In this document: piece after piece, positions 41,793-50,645 of the stretch | Layout of the letters: every line of letters begins with the position of its first letter | Numbering within the stretch: the first letter of the stretch is position 1 | Source: Moritella viscosa | GTDB taxonomy: Bacteria > Pseudomonadota > Gammaproteobacteria > Enterobacterales > Moritellaceae | Assembly: GCA_000953735.1 (NCBI GenBank) | Contig: LN554852.1 | Span: 930,001-994,000 of the forward strand | Direction: 5' to 3' | DNA length: 64,000 nucleotides | The notes under the pieces: generated by a model | The model's input: the letters and a program-made list of their open reading frames with translations, nothing else | What the model was told of the DNA's origin: nothing | The model's database searches: none | Program-made: the position numbers and the translations under genes

Positions 41793-43022
41793 CTAGCGTA
41801 ATAAACGTGAACGGATAGTACCGCTAATTGATTTAAGTTTTGCTAAACCACGTTCAGCATGGTCACTTTCAACATCAATAACCACATAACCAATATCGCC
41901 TGCAGTTTGTAGGTATTGACCAGAAATATTCACACCTTCTTCAGCAAACGCTTGGGTGATCTGGTTTAAGATACCCGGTTGGTTATGGTGAATGTGCATC
42001 AGGCGGCTTGAACCACCATGTGTCGGCAATGATACTTCAGGGAAGTTAACAGCAGACAGTGTTGAACCATTATCCGAATATTTAGTCAGTTTACCAGCCA
42101 CTTCATAACCGATATTTTCTTGTGCTTCCTGCGTACTACCACCCACGTGTGGTGTTAGGATCACATTATCAAATTCACGTAACGGTGAGATAAATTCATC
42201 GTTATTTGATGCTGGTTCGGTAGGGAATACATCGATCGCTGCGCCAGCAATTTTTTTGCTTGCTAATGCTGATGCAAGCGCATCAATATCAACCACAGTA
42301 CCGCGTGAAGCATTAATGAAGATTGCACCATCTTTCATTTGCGCAAATTCAGCTTCGCCCATCATCAATTTCGTTTGTGGTGTTTCTGGTACGTGTAACG
42401 AGATAATGTCAGACGTCGCTAATAAGTCTTCCATGCTCATTATCTGCTCGGCATTACCCAGCGAAAGCTTGGTTTCTACGTCATAATACTTCACACGTAG
42501 ACCTAAGTTTTCGGCCAAAATACTTAATTGAATACCAATATGGCCATAACCAATAATACCCAGTTGCTTGCCACGTGCTTCGTAAGAGCCCGATGCTGAT
42601 TTCTGCCATTCGCCACGGTGTGCTTTGGCATTCTTCTCTGGGATACCGCGTAATAATAACAGGATCTCGCCAAGTACTAATTCTGCCACACTACGGGTGT
42701 TCGAGAATGGGGCGTTAAAAACAGGGATCGCCGCTTTTTGAGCCGCAGCAAGATCAACCTGATTAGTGCCAATACAAAAACAACCAATACCAACTAATTT
42801 TTCTGCAGCAGCAATGACGTTTGCATTTAAATGTGTACGGGAGCGAATACCAACAAAATGGACATCTTTAATTTTTTCACACAGTTCTTCTTCACTTAAT
42901 GCTGTCTTAATCGATTCGATATTCGTGTAACCAGCATTGGTGAACGTATCGACTGCACTTTGATGTAGTCCTTCAAGAAGCAATATCTTGATCTTATCTT
43001 TCTGAAGAGAGAGGTTGGTCAT
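41793..43022 (-). CDS. serA: D-3-phosphoglycerate dehydrogenase SerA
   Basis: The first enzyme of serine synthesis oxidises 3-phosphoglycerate with NAD+. The 409 residues match E. coli (410). GCFCIGTNQVDLAAA, the Rossmann motif LGIIGYGHIGIQLS, FINASRGTVVDI and the catalytic His in ILTPHVGGSTQEA are present. The C-terminal ACT domain (MHIHHNQPGILNQITQAFAE) is the serine feedback site in E. coli. The ribosome site is AAAGGAA. Serine from this enzyme feeds glycine and the gcv operon also found in this window. Confidence 0.96.
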   Translation of the reverse strand: MTNLSLQKDKIKILLLEGLHQSAVDTFTNAGYTNIESIKTALSEEELCEKIKDVHFVGIRSRTHLNANVIAAAEKLVGIGCFCIGTNQVDLAAAQKAAIPVFNAPFSNTRSVAELVLGEILLLLRGIPEKNAKAHRGEWQKSASGSYEARGKQLGIIGYGHIGIQLSILAENLGLRVKYYDVETKLSLGNAEQIMSMEDLLATSDIISLHVPETPQTKLMMGEAEFAQMKDGAIFINASRGTVVDIDALASALASKKIAGAAIDVFPTEPASNNDEFISPLREFDNVILTPHVGGSTQEAQENIGYEVAGKLTKYSDNGSTLSAVNFPEVSLPTHGGSSRLMHIHHNQPGILNQITQAFAEEGVNISGQYLQTAGDIGYVVIDVESDHAERGLAKLKSISGTIRSRLLR

Positions 43023-43289
43023 GTAAATTCCTTTATCACATATTTCGCAAATCGCACTAATTTTGTTTTGTAAATCGAACTAATTGCTAAAGTAACAGGT
43101 TTTATTTCATTAGTGAATGTTTGTGACGAAAATCAAAGAAAATAGTTAATTTATGATTTATGGCTGTTTGATTTGCTTAGAAAAATACTTTAGGAACTAT
43201 GAAAATGTTTATTTTTTAAAATAAAGTTTAATATAACTAATTGTTATACTTATATAATGTGGTTTGTTTTTTCAGGGGGGGGAGATAAA

Positions 43290-43312
43290 CTGGTGTTGTT
43301 AGGTAACACCAG
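43290..43312 (-). terminator. Hairpin after rpiA
   Basis: CTGGTGTT (43290-43297) and AACACCAG (43305-43312) form a perfect 8-bp stem just past the rpiA stop. It has no T run, so it may only protect the 3' end. Confidence 0.5.
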
Positions 43313-43322
43313 CTTCATATTA

Positions 43323-43979
43323 TTATTTAGTTACTTTAACGCCATCTTGCGTACCAGCTAGCACAACATCTGCGCCACGAGCTGCGAATAGACCATTTGT
43401 TACTACGCCCACTAAACCATTGATTGCCAGTTCTAATGCTTTCGGATCAGTGATCTGCATATTATATACATCCAGAATAATATTGCCGTTATCAGTCACA
43501 ACACCTTCACGGTAAACTGGATCTCCGCCGAGTTTCACTAATTCACGTCCCACGTAAGAGCGCGCCATTGGGATAACTTCAACAGGCAGTGGGAAGTCGC
43601 CGAGCACATCAACATTTTTGGTATCATCAATAATACATACGAATGTTTTTGCTACTGCAGCAACGATCTTTTCACGTGTTAGCGCAGCGCCACCGCCTTT
43701 GATCATGTTGTTATTGCTATCAATTTCGTCTGCACCATCAACATAAATATCAAGTTGCGCGACAGAGTTTAGATCTAATACTTCAATACCCAGTGCTTCT
43801 AAGCGCTGAGTTGAGGCAATAGAACTTGAAACTGCCCCTTTAATGTCTTCGCGAATAGTACCTAATGCATCAATAAAATGATTAACGGTTGAACCGGTAC
43901 CTACACCAACGATGCTATCCTTTTCAACATATTCTAATGCTGCCCAGCCTGCTGCTTTCTTTAATTCATCTTGAGTCAT
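43323..43979 (-). CDS. rpiA: Ribose-5-phosphate isomerase A
   Basis: It interconverts ribose 5-phosphate and ribulose 5-phosphate in the pentose phosphate pathway. The 218 residues (E. coli 219) contain [16 protein letters not shown] (phosphate loop), YVDGADEID (catalytic Asp and Glu) and [13 protein letters not shown] (catalytic Lys). It neighbours serA and ygfA as in E. coli, but separated by hairpins. Confidence 0.96.
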   Translation of the reverse strand: MTQDELKKAAGWAALEYVEKDSIVGVGTGSTVNHFIDALGTIREDIKGAVSSSIASTQRLEALGIEVLDLNSVAQLDIYVDGADEIDSNNNMIKGGGAALTREKIVAAVAKTFVCIIDDTKNVDVLGDFPLPVEVIPMARSYVGRELVKLGGDPVYREGVVTDNGNIILDVYNMQITDPKALELAINGLVGVVTNGLFAARGADVVLAGTQDGVKVTK

Positions 43980-44077
43980 GTTATATCCATTATGATTGAG
44001 TGGCTTGATACTGTGTTCGACTTGTATTGCGCTCTGATTATATACTTAAATTCCCCTAATATGCCAATGACGTACGA

Positions 44078-44695
44078 TTAAGAAAACACTAAGGTTCTTG
44101 AAGGTGTAATGATTTCTTTAATTGGCATATCCCAAGGGGCGATAGGTAAATTGTCATGTTGTTGGCAATCGTGTGCTAAACCCAATACGTAGGGAGGTTT
44201 CTGGCCTTGACGTACAAACTGATGTTGAGAAAAAGTACGGTCGTAATAACCGCCGCCCATGCCCAAACGGTTACCTGCTAGATCAAAAGCCACTAACGGA
44301 CTACACACCAGATCTAAATCGAGATAAGGAATCACTTGGCTGACATCCAGCTGGGGTTCGTGAATGCCGTATTTATTTTGGATTAATGGGGTACTAGCAG
44401 TTAGTTGTGTAAATAGTAATTGTTTGTGGCTAAACGGATGTAAAATAGGGATGTATACCTGTTTTCCTTGTTGCCAACACCAGTTGATCACGGCTTGGGT
44501 ATCGAGTTCACCATCATTATGTAAATAGATCGCAATATGCTGAGCGTGTTGAATATGTGGGTGCTGACAAAACTGAGTAAGTAGATCAGTACCGGCTTGT
44601 TGTTGTTGCTGCGTTGAAAGCTGCTGACGGCGCTGGCGTATTTGTTGTCTTATTTCAGTTCGGGTGGTGGCAATCGGTGGCGTTAAATCAGACAT
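44078..44695 (-). CDS. ygfA: 5-formyltetrahydrofolate cyclo-ligase
   Basis: I use the ATG at 44695 because GGAA lies at good spacing; an in-frame TTG two codons upstream (44701) lacks one. The 205-residue enzyme converts 5-formyl-THF to 5,10-methenyl-THF with ATP. The hallmark GNRLGMGGGYYDRTF is near residue 143, and the basic N-terminal RQQIRQRRQQLS binds ATP phosphates. 5-formyl-THF inhibits glycine cleavage-linked enzymes, which fits its presence with the gcv genes. It lies downstream of 6S RNA, as in E. coli. Confidence 0.94.
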   Translation of the reverse strand: MSDLTPPIATTRTEIRQQIRQRRQQLSTQQQQQAGTDLLTQFCQHPHIQHAQHIAIYLHNDGELDTQAVINWCWQQGKQVYIPILHPFSHKQLLFTQLTASTPLIQNKYGIHEPQLDVSQVIPYLDLDLVCSPLVAFDLAGNRLGMGGGYYDRTFSQHQFVRQGQKPPYVLGLAHDCQQHDNLPIAPWDMPIKEIITPSRTLVFS

Positions 44696-44765
44696 AAACA
44701 AGATTCCATACTGGTTAAAATCGGTAATGGATAGTTTCGGTAATAGATTGCTGTTAACACAAGAA

Positions 44766-44950
44766 AAGGGCCCCAGGGTGCGGCTACAAGGTTTAGTCCT
44801 GAACCAGAAGGTTCAGGTTGGCTATTCAAGCTGCTGCGTCAGGCTTCTCAGTACGAGCTGAGCTTGCACAATGGCAACAGGAATGAAAGCCTATAAAGTG
44901 TGATTATCGGCTCAGGGACATAACCCGCATACCAATCACCCCAGGGTTAT
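44766..44950 (-). ncRNA. ssrS: 6S RNA
   Basis: In the minus direction the region between zapA and ygfA carries GTCCCTGAGCCGATA, a conserved 6S RNA segment, and later CCTGAACC...GGTTCAGG. The ends CCCTGGGGTG (44937-44946) and CACCCTGGGG (44771-44780) pair over ten bases with two G-U, giving the closing stem of a roughly 185-nt RNA. The zapA-ssrS-ygfA order is conserved in gammaproteobacteria. 6S RNA mimics an open promoter and binds the sigma-70 holoenzyme in stationary phase. End positions are approximate. Confidence 0.9.
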
Positions 44951-44954
44951 TTGG

Positions 44955-45275
44955 TTATACTGCAGACGGTGTATCATCAACGTTGTTGTCGATTAATGCG
45001 CGTTCAATTGTGTCTTGTAACAGTTGAATGCGATCATCTACGGTATTTGTATATTCTGTCGTTTTCAGACGTTCTTGGCGAAGTTCATGACAAAAATTTA
45101 ATGCAGCCATTACAGCTAAATGCTCTAAATTTTTGATATTCGTCTTCGCTTGTATCTCTTCTAACTTATTATTAAGTACTGCCGCTGTTTTATGAAGTTC
45201 ATCTACTTCTTCACTCGGACTACCAACTTTAAAGTGGCGACCCAAAATTGCAATGTCAACCGCAGTTATACTCAT
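44955..45275 (-). CDS. zapA: Cell division protein ZapA
   Basis: The 106-residue protein begins MSITAVDIAILGRHFKVGSP and continues into a coiled-coil half (NKLEEIQAKTNIKNLEHLAV onward). ZapA binds and bundles FtsZ filaments at the division site. It lies directly upstream of 6S RNA. In E. coli it is divergent from ygfB; here transporter genes are inserted between the two. Confidence 0.93.
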   Translation of the reverse strand: MSITAVDIAILGRHFKVGSPSEEVDELHKTAAVLNNKLEEIQAKTNIKNLEHLAVMAALNFCHELRQERLKTTEYTNTVDDRIQLLQDTIERALIDNNVDDTPSAV

Positions 45276-45620
45276 GGCTATACTCTAAGTTATCTGGCTA
45301 CAAGGGCTATATCAAGCGCCTTGGCTGATACGTCTGAACTGACTATATCTCGCAATAGTAAGCATTGCAAGAGGTTATCGGATTGAAATTTTAAGTTCCG
45401 GATCGAGATTAATCAAGTTGCCCATAAATCCAACAGCTTAGTCTTGGTTTTATGTATTGGTTTGAATTAATCGCTATAAAATACGGGGATTTAGAGGTCA
45501 AAAGTGGACAAGGCAGTTAACTATTTTACTCTAATTTACGCGGTAATTTGACCGCTATCACAGCATTGTGTTGCGGTCGTAAATAATTAACTATAGTGGA
45601 TATTAAATTAAAAGGTCAAG
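45276..45620. other. Intergenic region between zapA and the MFS gene, with a nested hairpin
   Basis: It holds the zapA promoter side. Near the MFS gene is a strong nested fold: ATTTACG (45534-45540) with CGTAAAT (45578-45584), inside it GACCGC (45550-45555) with GCGGTC (45573-45578), and CACA-GCAT-TGTG in the tip. It probably ends the MFS transcript without a T run. No gene is seen. Confidence 0.5.
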
Positions 45621-46862
45621 CTATTCACTGAGACTTACTATGTGATTACCTGATGGTTGAGAGATGATCTCTGATTTACCGGCCAGTAATGCCAAGCATG
45701 CCCATATAATACTCATTCCTGCGGTGATGATTAATGGCATATCCCAACTACTCGTTGCTTCATGCAGTGAACCAAAAATAACTGGCCCAGTTGCTGCAAA
45801 TAGATAACCAATACATTGTGCCATCCCCGACAATGCAGCCGCTTGATGTGGGGTGTTAGTTCGTAGACTGATAAAGGACAATCCAAGAATAAAACCACCC
45901 CCGCAGCTAAAACCAAGTAATGTTGCACAGATTGCAGCATGTTCCGGTACCATGAATAATCCTGTAATACCAATGAATGCCAGTACTGTCATCATTAAGC
46001 TAAGTGTCCGTTTATCTTTTACTTTTGCCATTAGTGGAATTAATACGATAGCTGGTGCTGCTGATGCAAGTTGTAAGATACCGTGAATGTAGCCTGCTTG
46101 GTGTTCTGAGTAACCATTATCAGTCAAAATACTCGGTAACCAAGCAATAAAGGTGTACATAATAAATGAATTTAGTGCCAAGAATCCAGAGACTTGCCAA
46201 GCCGCGACAGATTGCCACACATAACTATGACTATCGATTTCGGGTATGTCCGAAGTCGGTCTTGTGTGAAGGCTAATTTGTGGTAGCCAAATTAGCATGG
46301 TGATAATGGGTAGAATGAGTGTGGTCCCTAATGCGAATGCCCAATTTGGAATCAGTGTAATATTAAGTGTATGGGCTAGGTTAAACATTGGAATCGTGGT
46401 ACTAGCAGTGAGGGTTGCACCAATTCCCATCATTAATACATAAATAGCGGTCAATGTGGGAACTTTGCTGGGAAAATCACGTTTTAGCAAGCTGGGTAAA
46501 AGTACGTTCCCAATTGCAATACCTATACCTATGATACAAGTGCCTAAGTATAGGGAGTATATTGATCCGACAGAGCGAATAAAAATACCGATAGTGATGG
46601 CGAGTAATGCAAACATGAGCGATTGTTCAAGTCCAATCTTGCGTGCTAATACAGATGACAGAGGTGAAAAAATAGCAAAAGCAAGTAGAGGTAATGTAGT
46701 AAGCATGCCTGCTTGTGTAGCAGATAGAGAAAGGTTGTCAGAGATATATGTTAAAATTGGTCCAATACCTGTTATTGGGCCTCGGAGGTTACTGGCAATA
46801 AGTAAAATACCGACAATAATCAGAGCTGGATGAGTAATCTGGTGTGCCTTATTGTGTGACAT
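45621..46862 (-). CDS. MFS transporter, CynX/NimT-like
   Basis: The 413-residue protein has about 12 membrane segments. The opening LIASNLRGPITGIGPIL and the later LGFSCGGGFILGLSFISLRT are typical of the CynX/NimT (YeaN) branch of the major facilitator superfamily, whose members move cyanate-related or nitroimidazole-type compounds. The substrate is unknown. It lies downstream of an EamA-type transporter gene on the same strand (55-bp gap), so the two may be co-transcribed. Confidence 0.82.
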   Translation of the reverse strand: MSHNKAHQITHPALIIVGILLIASNLRGPITGIGPILTYISDNLSLSATQAGMLTTLPLLAFAIFSPLSSVLARKIGLEQSLMFALLAITIGIFIRSVGSIYSLYLGTCIIGIGIAIGNVLLPSLLKRDFPSKVPTLTAIYVLMMGIGATLTASTTIPMFNLAHTLNITLIPNWAFALGTTLILPIITMLIWLPQISLHTRPTSDIPEIDSHSYVWQSVAAWQVSGFLALNSFIMYTFIAWLPSILTDNGYSEHQAGYIHGILQLASAAPAIVLIPLMAKVKDKRTLSLMMTVLAFIGITGLFMVPEHAAICATLLGFSCGGGFILGLSFISLRTNTPHQAAALSGMAQCIGYLFAATGPVIFGSLHEATSSWDMPLIITAGMSIIWACLALLAGKSEIISQPSGNHIVSLSE

Positions 46863-46917
46863 TTTAAGTCCTCCTTAAATTATTCTCTATATGATCATCT
46901 ATTTATGTTGATTGGTA

Positions 46918-47799
46918 TTATGTACATTGAGATTCTGGTTGTTTTTCTAAGCGTTTATTTTTCGCTTCGACTTTTGCTAGCCACAATAAAGGTAAAATAA
47001 TAAAGGCTGTCCCAATCGCCATACCGATATCTGGAATTTCATCAAACCAGATTAGGCCTACAACTACTGCTCCGATTAAACCACTGTATTCGGCACTGGC
47101 AATTTTGCTTGCATCGCCAGAACGATAAGCCACTACACAAAAACCTGCGTAGATAAGGATAAACGAGGTGGAACCTGCAGCCGTTAGTAATGGGGTAAAA
47201 TCCCACGGTTTGCCTTCCCATACAGCTAATCCTAATGATGCTGGCATCCCCACTAAATTAGTCAGTAACAGGGTTTGAAACACAGTCTGATGTTTTGGTA
47301 GTTTACGGATCAATAAATTATTTGCTGCGAGGGTAAATGCCACCACGATTGCCGCTGTTGCAGCCCAATCAATTTCTGTTGGGCGGATAACAATTAACAC
47401 ACCAATAAAGCCCAAAACAGCCGCAGCAATAGAATGCATGGATAATTTTTCTTGAAACCATAACATCGCCATTGGCAACATGATTAGTGGCGCGGCATAA
47501 AAGATCGCATTTGCGGTGGCTAATGGCATTGCACTGATGGCGTAAACCATAAAGATCGCACCAAGCAACCAAATATGACCACGTACAGCATGCCACTTAA
47601 GCCCATCAATTAGACTCTCTCTGCTGCTTTTTAAACAAAATGGGATAAGTAGCAGTACGGCTGTCAGTTGTCGGAAAAACACAAATTGATACACGGCCGT
47701 ATCTTCTGATAACGTCTTAATTAAGGCATCAGAAAAAACGGCAACAATGTTACCAATAATGAGCAAGGTCATTGCTAAACCGACAGACATTTTAGGCAT
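46918..47799 (-). CDS. EamA/DMT-superfamily transporter
   Basis: The ATG at 47799 (MPKMSVGLAMTLLIIGN) has GGA at suitable spacing; a TTG four codons earlier does not. The 293-residue protein has ten predicted membrane segments in two EamA repeats (first near FVFFRQLTAVLLLIPF, second near AAIVVAFTLAANNLLIRKL). Members export or import amino acids and metabolites. It is divergent from a GcvA-like LysR gene, its probable regulator. Confidence 0.83.
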   Translation of the reverse strand: MPKMSVGLAMTLLIIGNIVAVFSDALIKTLSEDTAVYQFVFFRQLTAVLLLIPFCLKSSRESLIDGLKWHAVRGHIWLLGAIFMVYAISAMPLATANAIFYAAPLIMLPMAMLWFQEKLSMHSIAAAVLGFIGVLIVIRPTEIDWAATAAIVVAFTLAANNLLIRKLPKHQTVFQTLLLTNLVGMPASLGLAVWEGKPWDFTPLLTAAGSTSFILIYAGFCVVAYRSGDASKIASAEYSGLIGAVVVGLIWFDEIPDIGMAIGTAFIILPLLWLAKVEAKNKRLEKQPESQCT

Positions 47800-47967
47800 G
47801 GTGAATTCCAACTATACAAATATAAAGTAATAAAAAGCATAAATAGCAACATAAGCAGCAAACATGGCTGGTTAGTTGAAAGATAAAAGTGTGATGTAGC
47901 TAGCATATTCCAAAACCTGAGATGAAGTATAATGATAAATATATTTTTAGTATGAGCTCAGCTAATA

Positions 47968-48870
47968 GTGAAACTTCCCCCGTTACGTGCGTTACAATGT
48001 TTTGAAGCGGTAGCCCGTTTTAACAGTTTTTCCAAAGCGGCCGATCAACTTAATATTACTCAAAGCGCGGTCAGTCATCAGGTACGTCTGTTAGAAGAGT
48101 ACCTCGGTGAGTCGATGTTTAACCGTAAAGGACGGACCTTGTCATTGACTGATATGGGGGAGCGTTATTACGAAGAAGTCAGTCAATCATTGGCGAATAT
48201 CTCTACTGCCAGTCAACAGATCCGAGAAGGTAAGTCAGGTAAGATCCGGTTAGCCTTATACAGCTCGTTGGCGGTAAAGTGGTTGATCCCAAGGTTAGAT
48301 AACTTACGCCAGCAATATCCCGAGATTGAGCTGTCATTAAATATGGTGGCAGATGAGCCTGATTGTAGTGATCAAGTGGCTGATTGTTTTATTACCGTGA
48401 ACCCACCGAAGCGTAATTTTGTCAGTCAGTTTTTATATGCTGAGCGTTTGTATCCGGTGTGTGGTAAAAAACTATGGCAACAGATCCAAGATCAACCCTT
48501 ACCTGAAGCCTTGTGGCAATATCCATTGTTGTCGGTGCAATCAGTATATCCCGATGATGAACACGGCGAAGACTGGCAGCGTTGGTGTGAATTAGGTGGT
48601 TTTACCCTGCCTGCAGAGGCTAAAATGAACTATTTTAGTCATATGTTAATGGCGGCGGAGGCTGCACGTTATGACCAAGGGATTACCTTGCTTAATCACT
48701 ACTTAATGAATGATCAGGACCGGCTACATAATCTTGTACGGATCCCCATGCACGATATTCTTACTGGTGATAACTTCTATTTTGTGTATAAAAAATCGCG
48801 GGCGAAACAAACTGATATTTTGAAACTAGGCCGCTGGCTAGAACTGCAATGCTATGATCAAGAACAGTAG
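47968..48870 (+). CDS. GcvA-like LysR-type regulator
   Basis: The start is GTG. The protein opens KLPPLRALQCFEAVARFNSF with HTH KAADQLNITQSAVSHQVRLL, the typical GcvA-subfamily N terminus, followed by an effector domain of about 200 residues (300 aa total). It is divergent from the DMT transporter gene, which it probably controls. True GcvA regulates gcvTHP; the gcv operon is only 5 kb away here, so a link is possible but not shown. Confidence 0.83.
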   Translation: MKLPPLRALQCFEAVARFNSFSKAADQLNITQSAVSHQVRLLEEYLGESMFNRKGRTLSLTDMGERYYEEVSQSLANISTASQQIREGKSGKIRLALYSSLAVKWLIPRLDNLRQQYPEIELSLNMVADEPDCSDQVADCFITVNPPKRNFVSQFLYAERLYPVCGKKLWQQIQDQPLPEALWQYPLLSVQSVYPDDEHGEDWQRWCELGGFTLPAEAKMNYFSHMLMAAEAARYDQGITLLNHYLMNDQDRLHNLVRIPMHDILTGDNFYFVYKKSRAKQTDILKLGRWLELQCYDQEQ

Positions 48871-49014
48871 AACTAAGATTACGCAGTTGCAGTAGGTTAA
48901 AAGTGGTTAAGGACTGGGCAATGCGAGAGAGGCATTCGTTTGGTTATGGTCTTGATCTGGGTTAATATAGCCCTCATTATTCTAAATACATTAATCTATT
49001 GGTAAGGTCCTCGC

Positions 49015-49581
49015 ATGGATAAAGTTAAACTTCCTCTTTTTGCTGACGTAAACGCGCAGCTACAACAAAGTGATTTATTAGTGAACCCTGCCGATGTGCA
49101 CGGTGTGATTTGTGGTTTGTTATGTGGTGGCATCAAGCTAGACAACAAAGCATGGTTAGCACCGTTTGATGAGTTAATCAACGAAGGCCTCGGTATTCCA
49201 GATTCACTGGAGCCAGTATTAACTGAGGTTTATAACGCTAGTGCAGCAGCATTAAAAGACATGACGTTAGGTTTTGAATTGTTGATCCCAGATATGGATC
49301 AACCATTAGAAACACGCATGGAAGCATTAGCTGAATGGCTTCAAGGTTTCCTTGGTGGTTTTGGTATGGTGCATTCAACATCAACAAAAGCCAGCGATGA
49401 CGTGAAAGAACTGATTGCTGACTTTGCGAGTATTGCGCAATTAGACGTTGATGGCGGAGACGATAGCAACGAAGCTGAAGAAGCATTTTATGAGATCGTA
49501 GAATACGTACGTATGGGCGCAAATTATTGTTTTAACGAATTAAGTGACGGCGATACTAACGCAGCGCCTGTGCTACATTAA
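49015..49581 (+). CDS. ygfB: UPF0149 family protein YgfB
   Basis: The 188-residue protein carries the family signatures LLVNPADVHGVICGLLCGG and AEWLQGFLGGFGMV, with YCFNELSDGD-like acidic stretches at the end. Its biochemical role is not established in most species. In E. coli it starts the ygfB-pepP-ubiH-ubiI row; here pepP is missing. An AAGG ribosome site precedes the ATG. Confidence 0.92.
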   Translation: MDKVKLPLFADVNAQLQQSDLLVNPADVHGVICGLLCGGIKLDNKAWLAPFDELINEGLGIPDSLEPVLTEVYNASAAALKDMTLGFELLIPDMDQPLETRMEALAEWLQGFLGGFGMVHSTSTKASDDVKELIADFASIAQLDVDGGDDSNEAEEAFYEIVEYVRMGANYCFNELSDGDTNAAPVLH

Positions 49582-49593
49582 TATTGCTATACG

Positions 49594-49632
49594 TGAATAG
49601 ATAACGGCATGGTTTATCCCGTTATCTATTCA
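49594..49632 (+). terminator. Perfect hairpin after ygfB
   Basis: Fourteen-base arms TGAATAGATAACGG (49594-49607) and CCGTTATCTATTCA (49619-49632) are perfect. It is not followed by T, so it may act as a 3'-end stabiliser rather than a terminator. Confidence 0.55.
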
Positions 49633-49670
49633 AAAGATGATTTATCGCAAGCGACCCTAAAAGGATACTT

Positions 49671-49718
49671 GTTATAACAAAGGTTATAACAAAGGTTATG
49701 ACGAAGGTTATGACGAAG
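49671..49718 (+). repeat. Four 12-bp tandem repeats before the Sel1 gene
   Basis: Two copies of GTTATAACAAAG are followed by two of GTTATGACGAAG. In one frame they would read YNKGYNKGYDEGYDE, but that frame has a stop just upstream and no start codon. Confidence 0.8.
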
Positions 49719-49768
49719 CTAGCTACCGTTTGTCGTTGTAGCTAAATAGATAGGACAAGGAATGTTTT

Positions 49769-50536
49769 ATGTCTTTAATAAACAAATTAACAGCCAAGTT
49801 AGGTAGTAAGTCGAGCGCCTCTACAGCGTCTATCGTTTGGCCAGAAGCGGCTTTTACTCGCGAACAGCATGCGCAACGTAATACCCAGTTTAGTCAAACT
49901 TATTATGCCTATACGGATCCACAACAAGCGTTTGAATTTTGTCGTGCACAAGCCGATGAAGGTGTGGTGACAGCTTTGTATTTATTGGCGTTGCAATATG
50001 AACAAGGTGATGGTCAACAAACTTATTTGCGTCAAGCGGTAAGCTGTTATCAACGTGCTGCAGATTGTCAGCACCCTGAGTCGCTGTTTAATTTGGCATT
50101 GCTACAATTACAAGGCCAGCTGGGTAAGCCGAATGCAGTGCTGGCGTTCAGTTATTTTGAGCAAGCCGCAAAATTAGGCTTGGTACAAGCGCAATATAAT
50201 TTGGCCAGTATGCTGGATCAGGGTTCGGGTTGTTTTAAAGATCATATCGCCGCATTTGATTGGTATCAAAAAGCCGCTGAACAAGGCTATACCCAAGCAT
50301 GGCAGAACATTGCGGTCATGTATTATCGCGGTGAAGGTGTTGAACCCGATAAATTAAAGGCGTACGCGTGGACATTATTAGCGGCTAAAGCCGGTGTCGA
50401 AGAAGCGATCGCCGCAGAACCAGAGATGACACAAGCGTTAAACTCAACCGAAATACTGGTGGGCAAAGCGCAGTTTGATCACTTACAACAAGGCTTTTTA
50501 GCTTATTTACCAATAGAAACCAGATTCGAAGGATAG
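49769..50536 (+). CDS. Sel1-repeat (TPR-like) protein
   Basis: The 255-residue protein contains several Sel1-like repeats: ALYLLALQYEQGDGQQTYLR, ESLFNLALLQLQGQLGKPNA, AQYNLASMLDQGSGCFKDHI and AWQNIAVMYYRGEGVEPDKL. These are paired helices used for protein-protein contact. There is no signal peptide, so it is probably cytoplasmic. It occupies the place of pepP between ygfB and ubiH. It has a good AAGGAA ribosome site. Its partner is unknown. Confidence 0.87.
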   Translation: MSLINKLTAKLGSKSSASTASIVWPEAAFTREQHAQRNTQFSQTYYAYTDPQQAFEFCRAQADEGVVTALYLLALQYEQGDGQQTYLRQAVSCYQRAADCQHPESLFNLALLQLQGQLGKPNAVLAFSYFEQAAKLGLVQAQYNLASMLDQGSGCFKDHIAAFDWYQKAAEQGYTQAWQNIAVMYYRGEGVEPDKLKAYAWTLLAAKAGVEEAIAAEPEMTQALNSTEILVGKAQFDHLQQGFLAYLPIETRFEG

Positions 50537-50645
50537 CTGCTAATGCTGTCATAAAGAGTTAAGTTTTATCATTCGTGTTGTTGGTCGTCGTTGGCTTTTG
50601 TATAGTGTCATCGTTTTTTAATTTCAATAACTTGTTAGGATCAAA

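Noticed and set aside
49658-49741. Peptide with GYNK/GYDE repeats encoded by the 12-bp repeats
   Set aside because: The frame has a stop just before the repeats and no start codon.
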